Shown here piece after piece: positions 1-8,879 of a stretch of 64,000 nucleotides of DNA. Each line of letters opens with the position of its first letter. Positions within the stretch are counted from its first letter, which is position 1. The stretch is from assembly GCF_019599265.1 (NCBI RefSeq), contig NZ_JAHZTC010000005.1:1-64000 (forward strand), given 5' to 3'. This DNA is from Pontibacter sp. HSC-14F20 (GTDB lineage: Bacteria; Bacteroidota; Bacteroidia; Cytophagales; Hymenobacteraceae). The position numbers were made by a program, and so were the translations under genes. The notes under the pieces were generated by a model. The model did no database searches. It saw nothing but the letters and a program-made list of their open reading frames with translations, and was not told the origin of the DNA.

Positions 1-54
1 TTTGTTGCTGTTGCGCTACCATCTGAATGCTCTCTGATTCCACCAGGAGATACG

Positions 55-86
55 AAAAAAGGAGCAGAAAACTTAATTCCTGCTCC
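55..86 (-). terminator. Rho-independent terminator, leftward
   Basis: A perfect 7-bp stem (61-67 with 80-86) encloses a 12-nt loop and is followed, reading leftward, by six T residues (55-60). The polarity fits termination of leftward transcription, consistent with the orientation of the transposase remnant to its right. Confidence 0.6.
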
Positions 87-102
87 TGTAATTCTCCAGT
101 TT

Positions 103-700
103 TCACGGAGACTTTTTCAGTGCCCTCGCCCTGTGGGGGGGCTTTTTCTTTTTCTGCACGTGGCTGCTGCTTCCGCCCAGCCCTTCGGCCGAGTCCCTGG
201 CCCTGCAGTCGTTGTGGCGGATGATCAGCGGCCGGCTCTCCATGTCAGAGGTGGAGAGCTGGTCCTCGCCCGAGTTCTGGAGTTCTTGCAAAAGCTGCAG
301 GTAATACTTGCGCCACAGCCTGTGGCGGGTCATGGCTGAGCCATCTTCACGCTGGCCCGGAAGACGCGGGTGATTGCCTTCGAGTTGTGCCTGCGGGAAT
401 TGGCGATCGTATTGTGGTCGGGGGCCAACTGGCTCAGCAGCCACTTCACCTCCAGGTTGCGGGGGCACTCTCGCTCCAGGCAGCGCGGGGAGCGGATGCG
501 GTTGAGGTAGCCGTAGACGAGCAGCTTCAGTAAAACAGTCGGGTGGTAGGCCGGGCAACCGTTCTCGGGAAGGTCGGTGCGGAACCCCAGCTTCTCCGGG
601 GGAAGCGAATTGACAAAGGCGTCGATCAGGCGTACCTCGTTGTCGGAGGAGATCAGCTCCTCTAGGCTAGCCCCGCCATCGGGCGGTGCGGCTGCAGGCG
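103..700 (-). pseudogene. Decayed IS1182-family transposase
   Basis: Read leftward from about 700, one frame gives a segment typical of the N-terminal DUF772 part of IS1182-type transposases: LEELISSDNEVRLIDAFV, then PAYHPTVLLKLLVYGYLNRI and SPRCLERECPRNLEVKWL. It ends at a TGA at 330-332. The adjacent frame continues with LQELQNSGEDQLSTSDMESR, which resembles the later transposase segment before the catalytic core. The N-terminal and later pieces are therefore joined with most of the DDE core missing, so I read this as an internal deletion plus frameshift. No complete open frame exists. The family assignment rests on recognised motifs and the deletion is inferred. Confidence 0.6.
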
Positions 701-899
701 GAATTGAATTTCATAGCTAAGCAGATAAGTCTATCATCACTTAGACGTTTTGTTCGATAAATTTGCAGGAAGAAGGATGTTATTAGACAGTCTGACGGGC
801 TGGTGCATGAGGTGCGTGAGGCTTTCAGCCTGAAGCTAGGCTTATGTGCCTGGTTGCACTGTCGAGTAGGCAAGGACAATTCAGTCCAAGCCTCTCACA

Positions 900-933
900 C
901 ATTCGTGCGTAAAGATCTCCCTTTACACGGCTG
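900..933 (-). ncRNA. Group II intron domain V
   Basis: A 34-nt leftward-read hairpin has the AGC triad, an upper stem closed by a GAGA (GNRA) tetraloop and the two-base bulge expected of domain V. The last bases of the lower stem read AATG where GTTC is usual, leaving mismatches opposite the catalytic triad. The TAA of the maturase frame (923-925) lies inside this hairpin. Confidence 0.55.
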
Positions 934-2183
934 TTATTATCCAACCGTTGGCTTTATTCCCACAGCCCAATGCGCAAACAGCTCGGGTGATCACTTTGCA
1001 ACCTCCCCTAACCATTTCCTTGCCTTGGCTGCGACCACTCAGCCTTTTATATTTCCGGGTTGCCCACTTGGCCAGGATCAGATTTAGATGTCCCAGCACT
1101 CGGTAAAGTTCCGATCTGAAGAAGGCACCGTAGTAGTTGATCCATCCTCTCACTGCCGGGTTGGCTACCGCTGCAACTTTGAAAAGATCACTTCCCTCCT
1201 TCCGATGCAACTTCCATGATCGGATCTTTTCCCAAATGGACACTTTGGCTCTCCCACTTATTGCTGGTGAGAAACTGGTAAAGTACCGCCCATACCTGTC
1301 CTTTGATTTCCGACCTCTGAAGGTGTAGCCAAGAAAGTCAAATTGTTGAGCAGGGTAAGGGCCTTTCCTGTTGCTATCCCTGCAATAGACTACCTTGGTC
1401 TTTTCAGGATGCAGCTCCAGGCCGCATGCCTTTAGCCTCTCTCCCAGCGCCTCTCTCAACTGCACGGCCTGCTCTTCTGTCTGGCAGTGGATCACACTAT
1501 CATCCTCGTAACGCTCGAACGGGCAGCCCGGATAGTGAATCCGAAGCCATTCATCCATACAGTAGTGCAGAAAGAGATTAGCCAGCAAGGGACTTACAAC
1601 AGCGCCTTGAGGTGTTCCTTTTCCTCTTTCCATGAGCGTGCCGTCCCGTTGCTGCACAGGCGCTGTGAGCCACCGCTCGATGTAGAGCAGTACCCATTTG
1701 CAGTCTGTGTGCTTGCGCACGGCCTTCAGCAGCAACTCATGCGGCATGTTGTCGAAGAAGTCTTTGATGTCTAGATCCAGCACCCAATCGTACCGCCAGC
1801 ATCGTTGCCTGGCTGTTTTCACTGCCTCTATGGCGCTTTTGCCGGGACGGTAGCCATAGGAGTCCTCATGGAACACGGACTCCAGCACCGGTGACAGCGT
1901 CAGGGTGACCACCATTTGGGCGATCCGGTCGGTGACAGTGGGAATGCCCAGCGGACGGGTACCCCCGCCGCTTTTGGGAATCTCCACCAGCAGTACGGGT
2001 GAAGGCATGTAGCTCCCTGAGCTCATCCGGTTCCATAGTCGGTACAGGTGAGTTCTGCTGTCCTTGTCGAATTCCTCCAGGCTCAGCTAGTCCACCCCGG
2101 CAGTGCCCCGGTTCCTTTTAACCTGCAGGTAGGCTTTCTGTACAGTAGCCCTGGAAATGTTAAACGGTTTTGTCTTAATCATG
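923..2183 (-). pseudogene. ltrA: Group II intron reverse transcriptase/maturase (nonsense mutation)
   Basis: The full frame starts at ATG 2183 after a strong TAGGAGG ribosome site and would encode about 419 residues. An in-frame TAG at 2087-2089 interrupts it where family members normally read GVDG/GVDR before the SLEEF segment. The remainder (from 2026) is intact: PKSGGGTRPLGIPTV, DIKDFFDNM, GTPQGAVVSPLLANL, a polymerase box written YEDDS rather than the usual YADD, then FDFLGYTF and the maturase region WINYYGAFFRSELYRVL. There is no C-terminal endonuclease domain. The Ala-to-Glu change in the YADD box plus the stop suggest a non-functional enzyme, unless the TAG is suppressed or translation restarts downstream. 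Confidence 0.85.
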
Positions 2184-2765
2184 TTGGTACCTCCTACAGG
2201 CCTGAGCCGGTAGTTTTCCTAGTGATGAAAACTGGATAATACGCTCCCTTCGCTCCCTCCCCATTACAGGGACTTCATCACTACTACGAGGCGTTCCGCC
2301 CGCGTGCCCTGCATCGGTACTCTGGCTCTTGTGGGGCTGCCACTTGAGCTTCTCTCTTGCCATCAGGACGACACGTTATCACGTTCCATAAGGATGCCTG
2401 CGCTAAGGTCACACCATCTATACGCCGGATGTCACAGAAGCCGTAATCAGGCACCCCTTCTGCTTATCCCAAGACAAGGTTTAGGCCTTGGTTTTGACAT
2501 CGTTTAACTACCTTTCGACGCTTCTTCGATGGTTCACTTGCCTTCGTCTCCTTTGCACACACCTGACATCTTCAATGATGCCTTTTGCTTTATCGCTCAC
2601 CACCCGGCCTTTTAAGCCAAGCAGCATAAAGTGGTTTGGAACCCGCGCCTGAACGCCGATCCCGAGGGGCCCACCCTCATCATCCTTACAGCACCAGGGT
2701 ACTTTCCAGTACACTGTTCGTGACACACAAACCTTCGGTAGCTGGTTTTAAAAAGCAGCGGATAA

Positions 2766-2802
2766 GGGCTATCTTTTGGAATCACACGTAACCAGATAGC
2801 CC
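2766..2802 (-). other. Hairpin upstream of the group II intron
   Basis: A 9-bp perfect inverted repeat (2766-2774 with 2794-2802) with a 19-nt loop lies 38 bp upstream (intron sense) of the proposed 5' splice site. It could be an old terminator or a target hairpin for intron insertion. Confidence 0.4.
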
Positions 2803-2860
2803 AAAGAAGTAGTTCAGCGGCAAGCCTCTTCCGACTTAAAACCCATAATGCGTCGCCCGG

Positions 2861-2923
2861 TTCCGTGCAACTAAGGCTTCATTGTGGGCACTCCGTACCC
2901 AACGAAGCCTTAGTTGTTAGCGG
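2861..2923 (-). other. attC-like recombination site (candidate)
   Basis: Two 13-nt arms (2868-2880 and 2904-2916) are perfectly complementary around a 23-nt centre that itself holds a pairable GTTGGG and CCCACAA. Reading leftward, the arms are flanked by CGCTAAC, which overlaps the stop codon of the preceding gene as in many integron cassettes, and by GTTGCAC, which matches the GTTRRRY core at six of seven positions. The size (about 63 nt) and the paired inner boxes fit a short attC site. No integron integrase gene is in the window, so this is an inference from architecture. Confidence 0.35.
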
Positions 2924-3897
2924 CTGTTATTTTTTATAAATTCGGCAAAGTCGTCGAATAGATCTAACCAATGGTCTCTGGTTTCTCCATTAGGCAAAGT
3001 TTCGACATAGCTGTGGTTGCTGTTGGGGTATACCTTGTAAGTCAGGTTATCCTTTTGCAGGCGAATAAACTCAGATTTAATGTAGTCTGAGGCTTCGATA
3101 GGCACGGCATTATCATTACTTCCTATCGTCAAGAAGATGGGAATTTTCAATTTCAAAAGATTCTCTATTGGGGGTTGGTTGATAGCGTAGTGCCATTTAT
3201 AGGTGTCGCCTCTAAAGGTATCGGTGACTGAGCCAGGACGTTTAAAAACGCTTTCCATACCTGTAAAGTAAGTGTCGAGCTGGGCCTGTGCCTCCTCTGC
3301 ATCTATTTCCCCGCTGTGCATCTTCCGCCTGATGAACAGAACGTCATTAAACATCTGCGGGGCACCGTTTCCGGAAGCAAAGCCTAGGTGCGTTACTTTT
3401 TTGTTAATAACTGCCAAGCGTGCAGCCACGTCGCTTCCTTCTGAGTGCCCCAAGACTGCGACAACATTCGCCTTAGGGTAAAGTTTGTCAACTACATAAG
3501 TTAGCACCTTACTCGCCACTTCCGCCCTGTCCAATACATTGTTCCTTTCATTGAACTTAGCACTAGCCGTAAAGTGGTCTGTGTTGGCGTAATAAGGAAC
3601 CCCAACTTTCTGGATATAAACAAAAGCATAATCCTTCGGGAAGCGCCTCATCACAGACCTTGGAAAATTGTTAAAACAGCACTCCACACTGTCGGTACTG
3701 CTTATCATAGGGGTTGGTTTAGACCCCTGCAGGAACAGGAAGACCTTTGTTTTTTTTAACCTATCTGGGTTATAAATATAAAAATTAACACTATCTCCTT
3801 TAGCTAGAAGATAGTGCTCTTCAAGTCCCTGCTTATTTAACTTTTGTCCATGCGATAGAAGCGGAAATAGGAACAATAGTAGTAAAGCTTTCTTCAT
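2917..3897 (-). CDS. Secreted alpha/beta-hydrolase
   Basis: The 326-residue protein begins with a Sec signal peptide (MKKALLLLFLFPLLSHGQ). It carries a nucleophile elbow GHSEG near the middle, a probable acid in GSNDNAVP and a C-terminal histidine in SNHSY, the serine-aspartate-histidine arrangement of alpha/beta-hydrolases such as peptidases and esterases. The substrate cannot be told. The stop codon lies in a candidate attC site and a GTTAGTC core lies 27 bp upstream of the start, so the gene has the shape of a single mobile cassette. It stands between an intron and an IS remnant, has no operon partner, and lacks the CTATACCT octamer common elsewhere in the window, consistent with acquisition. 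Confidence 0.75.
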   Translation of the reverse strand: MKKALLLLFLFPLLSHGQKLNKQGLEEHYLLAKGDSVNFYIYNPDRLKKTKVFLFLQGSKPTPMISSTDSVECCFNNFPRSVMRRFPKDYAFVYIQKVGVPYYANTDHFTASAKFNERNNVLDRAEVASKVLTYVVDKLYPKANVVAVLGHSEGSDVAARLAVINKKVTHLGFASGNGAPQMFNDVLFIRRKMHSGEIDAEEAQAQLDTYFTGMESVFKRPGSVTDTFRGDTYKWHYAINQPPIENLLKLKIPIFLTIGSNDNAVPIEASDYIKSEFIRLQKDNLTYKVYPNSNHSYVETLPNGETRDHWLDLFDDFAEFIKNNSR

Positions 3898-3913
3898 TTC
3901 CTAATAATGTATT

Positions 3914-3927
3914 AATCCTGACTAACG
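3914..3927. repeat. 14-bp direct repeat, copy 1
   Basis: AATCCTGACTAACG is identical to 4275-4288, 361 bp away. On the minus strand it contains GTTAGTC, which matches the integron core GTTRRRY at six of seven positions. It lies just upstream of the hydrolase start. The roughly 345 bp between the two copies holds no recognisable gene. Confidence 0.55.
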
Positions 3928-4274
3928 CCTTTGTTGGTAAAAGCCTACTAAAGGGTAATTTACAGTATTTTCCTTCAGAGAGGTCAAAGCAATACCAGTA
4001 ATTGATTTCTCAATTTTAAAAAAGTGCTTCATAAACTGCTCTAAGGGAATGCCTTTCAAATGCTATAAATATCCTGAACGGGGTCTCCAATGAGCCACCA
4101 ATGAAATTATCATATCTTTTCTTTTGGAGGAGCCTGCATTCCGAACCAGAATACTGAGCGGGCTGTCTTGCGCCAGTTAAAATACGGTCTTAACAAAGAG
4201 CATCAGTTTAAAGTACGGTTTACCTAAATAATCAGCTCTCGTTTGCTACCGAAATTAATAGTTAATATGTCGGG

Positions 4275-4288
4275 AATCCTGACTAACG
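4275..4288. repeat. 14-bp direct repeat, copy 2
   Basis: This is an identical copy of 3914-3927. It lies 8 bp from the end of the IS110-type remnant. The pair could delimit an ORF-less cassette or be traces of an insertion element. Confidence 0.55.
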
Positions 4289-4296
4289 TTTATTTT

Positions 4297-4572
4297 TCAG
4301 GCTGTTGCGAAGCCTAATTCTTCAGGTTTCAGGTCTAATTTAGCGATGTTTTTGCGAATCCGCTGCACGAGCTTAAGCTTTCTTTTCTCATCGAGGAACA
4401 GGTACTGAGTGGGCGGGTTGTAGGGTATGCGGTAGGTGAGCATATGCCAGATGATGACGGCCAGCTTTCGGGCCGTGGCGCTTACGGCCGCCTGCCGTCC
4501 CTTTCGGAAGGCTATACATCGGAAAGTAAATTTTAAACCAAAAATAACCGCAAACGCCTGATTATACTCCAT
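4297..4572 (-). pseudogene. IS110-family transposase, C-terminal remnant
   Basis: Only the C-terminal end survives: the segment GRQAAVSATARKLAVIIWHM is typical of the Transposase_20 tail of IS110/IS1111 enzymes, followed by a basic, helical end. The N-terminal catalytic domain is missing, and the first 20 or so residues of this open frame do not resemble the family. The frame ends about 10 bp from a GTTAGTC core. Members of the IS1111 subgroup are known to insert at attC sites, which would suit the neighbouring attC-like hairpin, but the subgroup cannot be decided from this fragment. Confidence 0.6.
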
Positions 4573-4782
4573 AGTCAGGCGTTTTTGCTGTGAAGACCTT
4601 CTATTAACCTCACCACCAGGAAGTACCGCTACCCAAATCTAAAATCCTCTAGGCTTACCCCCTTCTCTACTCATCCAGTACTTTATTCCGGGATTTCAGT
4701 ATATTAGATGTCACTATCGCCTCATAAGCAGCCAGGTACAGTGAAATAGGTTGCCGGGAGCTTATAAAAGCATCGCATCTAC

Positions 4783-7101
4783 ATGAATAAACAACTACGC
4801 TCTATCGTTCTCGCTACCCTGCTGCTGGTACCTGTCTCTTTACTCGCACAAAAAAATGAGGTGCATTTTGAGCCGGAGGAACTGGCCAATCCGCTGATGG
4901 GCACTGATTCCAAAGTAAGTTTGTCCAATGGCAACACCTACCCGGCTGTGGCTGTGCCCTGGGGCATGAACCTGTGGACGGCGCAAACCGGCAAGATGGG
5001 CAATGGCTGGGCCTATACCTATAATGCGGACAAGATCAGAGGCTTTAAGCAGACGCACCAGCCTTCGCCCTGGATGAATGACTACGGTCAGTTTGTAATC
5101 ATGCCGGTGACGGGAAAACTCCGCTTCGACCAGGATGCCCGGGCCAGCTGGTTCTCCCACAAATCGGAAGTAGCCAAGCCCTATTACTACAGCGTATACC
5201 TGGCCGACCACGACGTCACTACTGAGTTCACACCTACAGAACGAGCTGCCCAGTTTCGCTTCACCTACCCCGCTACCGACAGCGCGTTTATCGTGATTGA
5301 TGCACTTGACAAAGGCTCTTTTGTGAAAGTTATACCTGGCGAGAATAAGATTGTAGGCTATACCACCAAAAATGCCCGTAGCAACCCCAAGGACTTCAAA
5401 AACCACTTTGTCATCTATGCAGACAAGCCTTTTACTATAGCCTATATCTGGCACGATTCCACGCTGGTAAAGGATAAGCTGGAAATGAACGCAAATCATG
5501 CGGGCGCCATTGTGGGATTCAAAACAGCGAAGGGTGAACAGGTGAAACTGCGCGTGGCATCGTCTTTTATCAGTCTGGATCAGGCCGAGCTCAACCTGAA
5601 GCGTGAACTGGCCAACGATGATTTTGAAACTACGAAGCGAAAAGCCAAATCTCTTTGGAACGAAGCCATGAGCCGCATTACCGTGGAGGGTGGTACCGAC
5701 GAGCAAATGCGTACCTTTTACAGCTGCCTTTACCGCACCCTGTTTTTCCCGCACAAAATGTACGAGCTCGATGCCAGCGGCAACCCGGTACATTACAGTC
5801 CTTATGACGGCAAGGTATATCCCGGCTACCGCTTTGCCGGCACGGGTTTCTGGGACACGTTCCGGGCCTTATACCCTTTTCTGAACCTGGCTTACCCGAG
5901 CATCAACACAGAAATGCAGGCTGGTCTGGTGAACGACTACAAAGAAGGCGGCTGGCTGCCGGAGTGGTCCAGTCCGGGCTATGCCAACATCATGATTGGC
6001 AACAACTCCGCTTCGGTGGTAGCCGACGCTTTCATGAAAGGCCTGCGTGGCTACGACATCAACACCTTGTATGAAGCGCTACTGCACGGTGCCAACAACG
6101 AGGGTCCGATCACGGCTATCGGTCGGGCTGGAGCAGACTACTATAATAAACTCGGGTATGTGCCTTATGATGTAAAGATAAACGAGAATGCAGCCCGCAC
6201 GCTGGAGTATGCCTACGACGATTTTGCCATCTACCAGCTGGCCAAAGCGCTGAACAGGCCGCAGGAGGAAATTAACCTCTATGCCAGACGCAGCCAGAAC
6301 TACCGGAATTTGTTTGACCCTGCTACAGGCCTGATGCGCGGCAAAAACCAGAATGGTACCTTCCAGTCACCCTTCAACCCGTTTAAATGGGGGGATGCCT
6401 TTACTGAGGGCAACAGTTGGCACTACAGCTGGTCCGTGTTCCATGATGTGCAGGGATTGATTGACTTGATGGGTGGCAGACAAAACTTTGTGGCGAAGCT
6501 GGATTCGGTTTTCAAGTTGCCCCCGCTCTACGACGAGAGCTACTATGGCAGTGTAATCCACGAAATACGCGAAATGCAGATTGCCAACATGGGCCAGTAC
6601 GCGCACGGCAACCAACCCATTCAGCATATGATCTACCTTTACAACTACGCCGGAGTACCTTGGAAAGCACAATACTGGTTGCGGGAAACCATGAACCGCA
6701 TGTACCAACCTACTCCCGACGGCTATTGCGGCGACGAAGACAACGGACAAACCTCTGCCTGGTATGTATTCTCAGCCCTTGGTTTTTATCCGGTTACGCC
6801 AGCCGTGAACCAGTATGTGCTGGGAGCACCCTTATTCAAAAAAACAACCATCCAGCTCGAAAATGGCAAAACGTTCGTGATCGAGGCCCCATCTAACAGC
6901 AAGGAAAATCTGTATGTACAGAAAGTGAGCCTCAACGGAAAAAAGCACGCGCAGAACTGGATCTCACACGAGGATATTCTGAAAGGCGGAAAACTAACAT
7001 TCGAAATGGGGCCTGTGCCTGACAAGAGCCGGGGCACGAACGAGCAGTCAGCGCCTTATTCTTTCTCTAACGACAAGACTGCCACACAGCACCTAAAATA
7101 G
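4783..7101 (+). CDS. GH92 family alpha-mannosidase-like glycosidase (Gln variant)
   Basis: The 772-residue protein opens with a signal peptide (about residues 1-22), so it acts in the periplasm or at the surface. GH92 landmarks are present: NGNTYPAVAVPWGM near the N-terminus, EGNSW with Glu542, and GDEDNGQTSAWYVF with ALGFYPV around 647-668. The conserved HGNEP motif reads HGNQP here (Gln611), whereas the second GH92 enzyme (10280-12598) keeps Glu. GH92 enzymes are calcium-dependent exo-alpha-mannosidases, and Glu-to-Gln variants exist with altered specificity, so the substrate may differ from that of its neighbour. A sugar permease gene follows after 27 bp, suggesting an operon for mannoside uptake. 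No strong ribosome site is visible. Confidence 0.9.
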   Translation: MNKQLRSIVLATLLLVPVSLLAQKNEVHFEPEELANPLMGTDSKVSLSNGNTYPAVAVPWGMNLWTAQTGKMGNGWAYTYNADKIRGFKQTHQPSPWMNDYGQFVIMPVTGKLRFDQDARASWFSHKSEVAKPYYYSVYLADHDVTTEFTPTERAAQFRFTYPATDSAFIVIDALDKGSFVKVIPGENKIVGYTTKNARSNPKDFKNHFVIYADKPFTIAYIWHDSTLVKDKLEMNANHAGAIVGFKTAKGEQVKLRVASSFISLDQAELNLKRELANDDFETTKRKAKSLWNEAMSRITVEGGTDEQMRTFYSCLYRTLFFPHKMYELDASGNPVHYSPYDGKVYPGYRFAGTGFWDTFRALYPFLNLAYPSINTEMQAGLVNDYKEGGWLPEWSSPGYANIMIGNNSASVVADAFMKGLRGYDINTLYEALLHGANNEGPITAIGRAGADYYNKLGYVPYDVKINENAARTLEYAYDDFAIYQLAKALNRPQEEINLYARRSQNYRNLFDPATGLMRGKNQNGTFQSPFNPFKWGDAFTEGNSWHYSWSVFHDVQGLIDLMGGRQNFVAKLDSVFKLPPLYDESYYGSVIHEIREMQIANMGQYAHGNQPIQHMIYLYNYAGVPWKAQYWLRETMNRMYQPTPDGYCGDEDNGQTSAWYVFSALGFYPVTPAVNQYVLGAPLFKKTTIQLENGKTFVIEAPSNSKENLYVQKVSLNGKKHAQNWISHEDILKGGKLTFEMGPVPDKSRGTNEQSAPYSFSNDKTATQHLK

Positions 7102-7128
7102 ATCTTCTAAAGCCTAACCTATACCTCC

Positions 7129-8547
7129 ATGCCACCGATCACGCCTGTTACGACTGAAGAAGCTGGTTCACAGCCTAAAGAAATTGCGCTGGATTATAAA
7201 AACTATACCTCTCCGCTGATTGTCGTTACGCTCCTGTTTTTTATGTGGGGCTTCATCACCTGCATGAACGACATCCTGATCCCGAAGCTGCAGGAGGTGT
7301 TTACGTTACAGCTCTGGCAGGCCATGCTCATCCAAACAGCCTTTTTCGGAGCCTACTTTATTGTGTCTTTTCTTTACTTCTTGTTGTCCATCACCAAAGG
7401 CGATCCCATCCAGAAAATCGGGTATAAGAATGGCATCATCATTGGGTTGATCGTGGCGGCACTTGGCTGCACCCTGTTTTACCCGGCGGCTTTGTTTCAT
7501 AGCTACAGCTTCTTTCTTATGGCCTTGTTTGTGCTGGCATCCGGCATTACGGTGCTGCAAATCACGGCCAACCCCTACGTGGCTATACTCGGTCCGCCTG
7601 AAACTTCCTCCAGCCGCATGAACCTGTCGCAGGCGCTTAACTCCTTTGGCACCACTATCGCGCCCATCATCGGCGGTTACCTGATTTTCGACCAGGTGGC
7701 ATCTGCCCAGATAGATACGGCCGAATCTGTGAAACTCCCCTATCTGGGACTTGCGGCGCTGCTGTTACTGTTGGCTTTGTTAATTAAATTGGCGAAACTC
7801 CCCCGGCTGGAGGGCAGCGGTATGATTGAGACCGGTGCTGTGGCTGTGAAACACCCGCATCTGGTGCTGGGCATCATCTGTATTTTCATGTATGTGGGTG
7901 GTGAAGTAAGCATTGGCAGTGCGCTGATCAATTACATTAAACTACCGCAGATTACGGGTTTGTCAGAGTCGGAGGCGAAGCATTACCTGGCCTTCTACTG
8001 GGGCGGTGCCATGATTGGTCGCTTTTTCGGGGCTGTAGCGCTGAGCACTTTGAGGCGCAGCGGAAAGTTTGTAGTTATGGCCCTCATCGCGCTTGTCACT
8101 TTCCTGACGGTATATCTGCTGTATGATCTCCAGCAGGCGCTGATCATACTTAGTCTGATCGCTCTGAATGTGTTCGTCTTGCTACTGGCCCGATTTATAC
8201 CTAACCGAACTGTGGGTTTATTTGCCATGGCCGTGATCGGGTTGCTGCTCATTGGCGTGCTGTCGGAAGGCTCGCTGGCTATGTGGGCGATCATCGCCAT
8301 CGGCCTGTTCAACTCCATCATGTTCCCCACCATTTTTGACCTGGCCATCAAAGGGCTCGGCCGGCATACCAGCCAGGGCTCTTCGCTGCTGGTCATGGCT
8401 ATTGTAGGTGGTGCCATTGTGCCGCCGCTGCAAGGTCTGTTCGCCGACCTGACTGGGAACCTGCAGCTTTCCTTTATCATCCCGATGATTTGCTATGCTT
8501 ATATTGTATATTATGGGTTTGTAGGATATAGAGTGAGGGAGGTGTAG
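7129..8547 (+). CDS. FucP/GluP-type sugar MFS transporter
   Basis: The 472-residue integral membrane protein has about twelve hydrophobic segments and motifs of the fucose/glucose-galactose permease subfamily: FFMWGFITCMNDILIPKLQ in the first helix, LQITANPYVAILG, and SRMNLSQALNSFGTTIAPIIGG. Family members import monosaccharides by proton symport across the inner membrane. It follows the GH92 gene by 27 bp, and a CTATACCT octamer ends 2 bp before its ATG. Free mannose or a related sugar released by the two GH92 enzymes is the likely cargo; that substrate is inferred from context. The stretch 8548-8648 downstream holds only repeat-like sequence. Confidence 0.88.
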   Translation: MPPITPVTTEEAGSQPKEIALDYKNYTSPLIVVTLLFFMWGFITCMNDILIPKLQEVFTLQLWQAMLIQTAFFGAYFIVSFLYFLLSITKGDPIQKIGYKNGIIIGLIVAALGCTLFYPAALFHSYSFFLMALFVLASGITVLQITANPYVAILGPPETSSSRMNLSQALNSFGTTIAPIIGGYLIFDQVASAQIDTAESVKLPYLGLAALLLLLALLIKLAKLPRLEGSGMIETGAVAVKHPHLVLGIICIFMYVGGEVSIGSALINYIKLPQITGLSESEAKHYLAFYWGGAMIGRFFGAVALSTLRRSGKFVVMALIALVTFLTVYLLYDLQQALIILSLIALNVFVLLLARFIPNRTVGLFAMAVIGLLLIGVLSEGSLAMWAIIAIGLFNSIMFPTIFDLAIKGLGRHTSQGSSLLVMAIVGGAIVPPLQGLFADLTGNLQLSFIIPMICYAYIVYYGFVGYRVREV

Positions 8548-8648
8548 GTGACGAATAAAAGCTCACCGGATGAGGACGAAATACCTTATCAAAACCTGCT
8601 GTCTTTTTTTGTCTGATACAGGATTATGAAGAATACACAGGATTCTCG

Positions 8649-8879
8649 TGTACGATGAAAATCCCTCTGCCCCTTTCAAAGGGGGACTTTCCGCCATTAC
8701 CAGAATCAGGTATAGGCGTTGTAGCTTCAGTAAAAATTCACACCACTGGCAGGTATAACAAGACTAACCTGCACGCTAGCTACGAAGGTATAGCTCAACC
8801 AGGTGCACCTTTTGACACTCCACTGTTGGGGGTGAAGGGGTCCCCCTGTCAAGAGCGTTCAGCGAGTGGGGGTAGGGGC
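8649..8879 (+). repeat. Dispersed intergenic repeat, copy A, left part
   Basis: This is the left part of a composite intergenic repeat also found at 26378-26720 and 28761-29215 and, inverted, at 37286-37550. Shared blocks include GTGTACGAT at the start, CCAGGTGCAC, a GGGGGTGAAGGGGTCCCCC hairpin and GAGCGTTCAGCGAGTGGGGG. The repeat is split by the IS4-family element that follows. Confidence 0.75.

Larger units (their letters stand above)
861..2728 (-). mobile_element. Degenerate group II intron
   Basis: The element runs leftward. A GTGTG at 2728-2724 is a candidate 5' boundary, an LtrA-type maturase lies inside, and a domain V-like hairpin (900-933) followed by a bulged domain VI-like hairpin (about 862-895) marks the 3' end near 861. 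The length of about 1.87 kb is usual for a bacterial intron carrying an ORF. The 5' exon carries a 9-bp hairpin at 2766-2802, about 38 bp from the putative 5' splice site. Group IIC introns prefer hairpin targets, but I cannot assign a class. Both ends are inferred from motifs. The maturase stop codon and the weakened domain V suggest the copy is inactive. Confidence 0.6.

Noticed and set aside
2508-2726. 72-codon frame upstream of the maturase
   Set aside because: It lies in the structured 5' part of the group II intron; the frame is incidental to RNA domains.
4840-5793. Long leftward frame of 317 codons inside the first GH92 gene
   Set aside because: It is antisense to a strongly supported glycosidase, has no family motif and no ribosome site; a coding-strand artefact.
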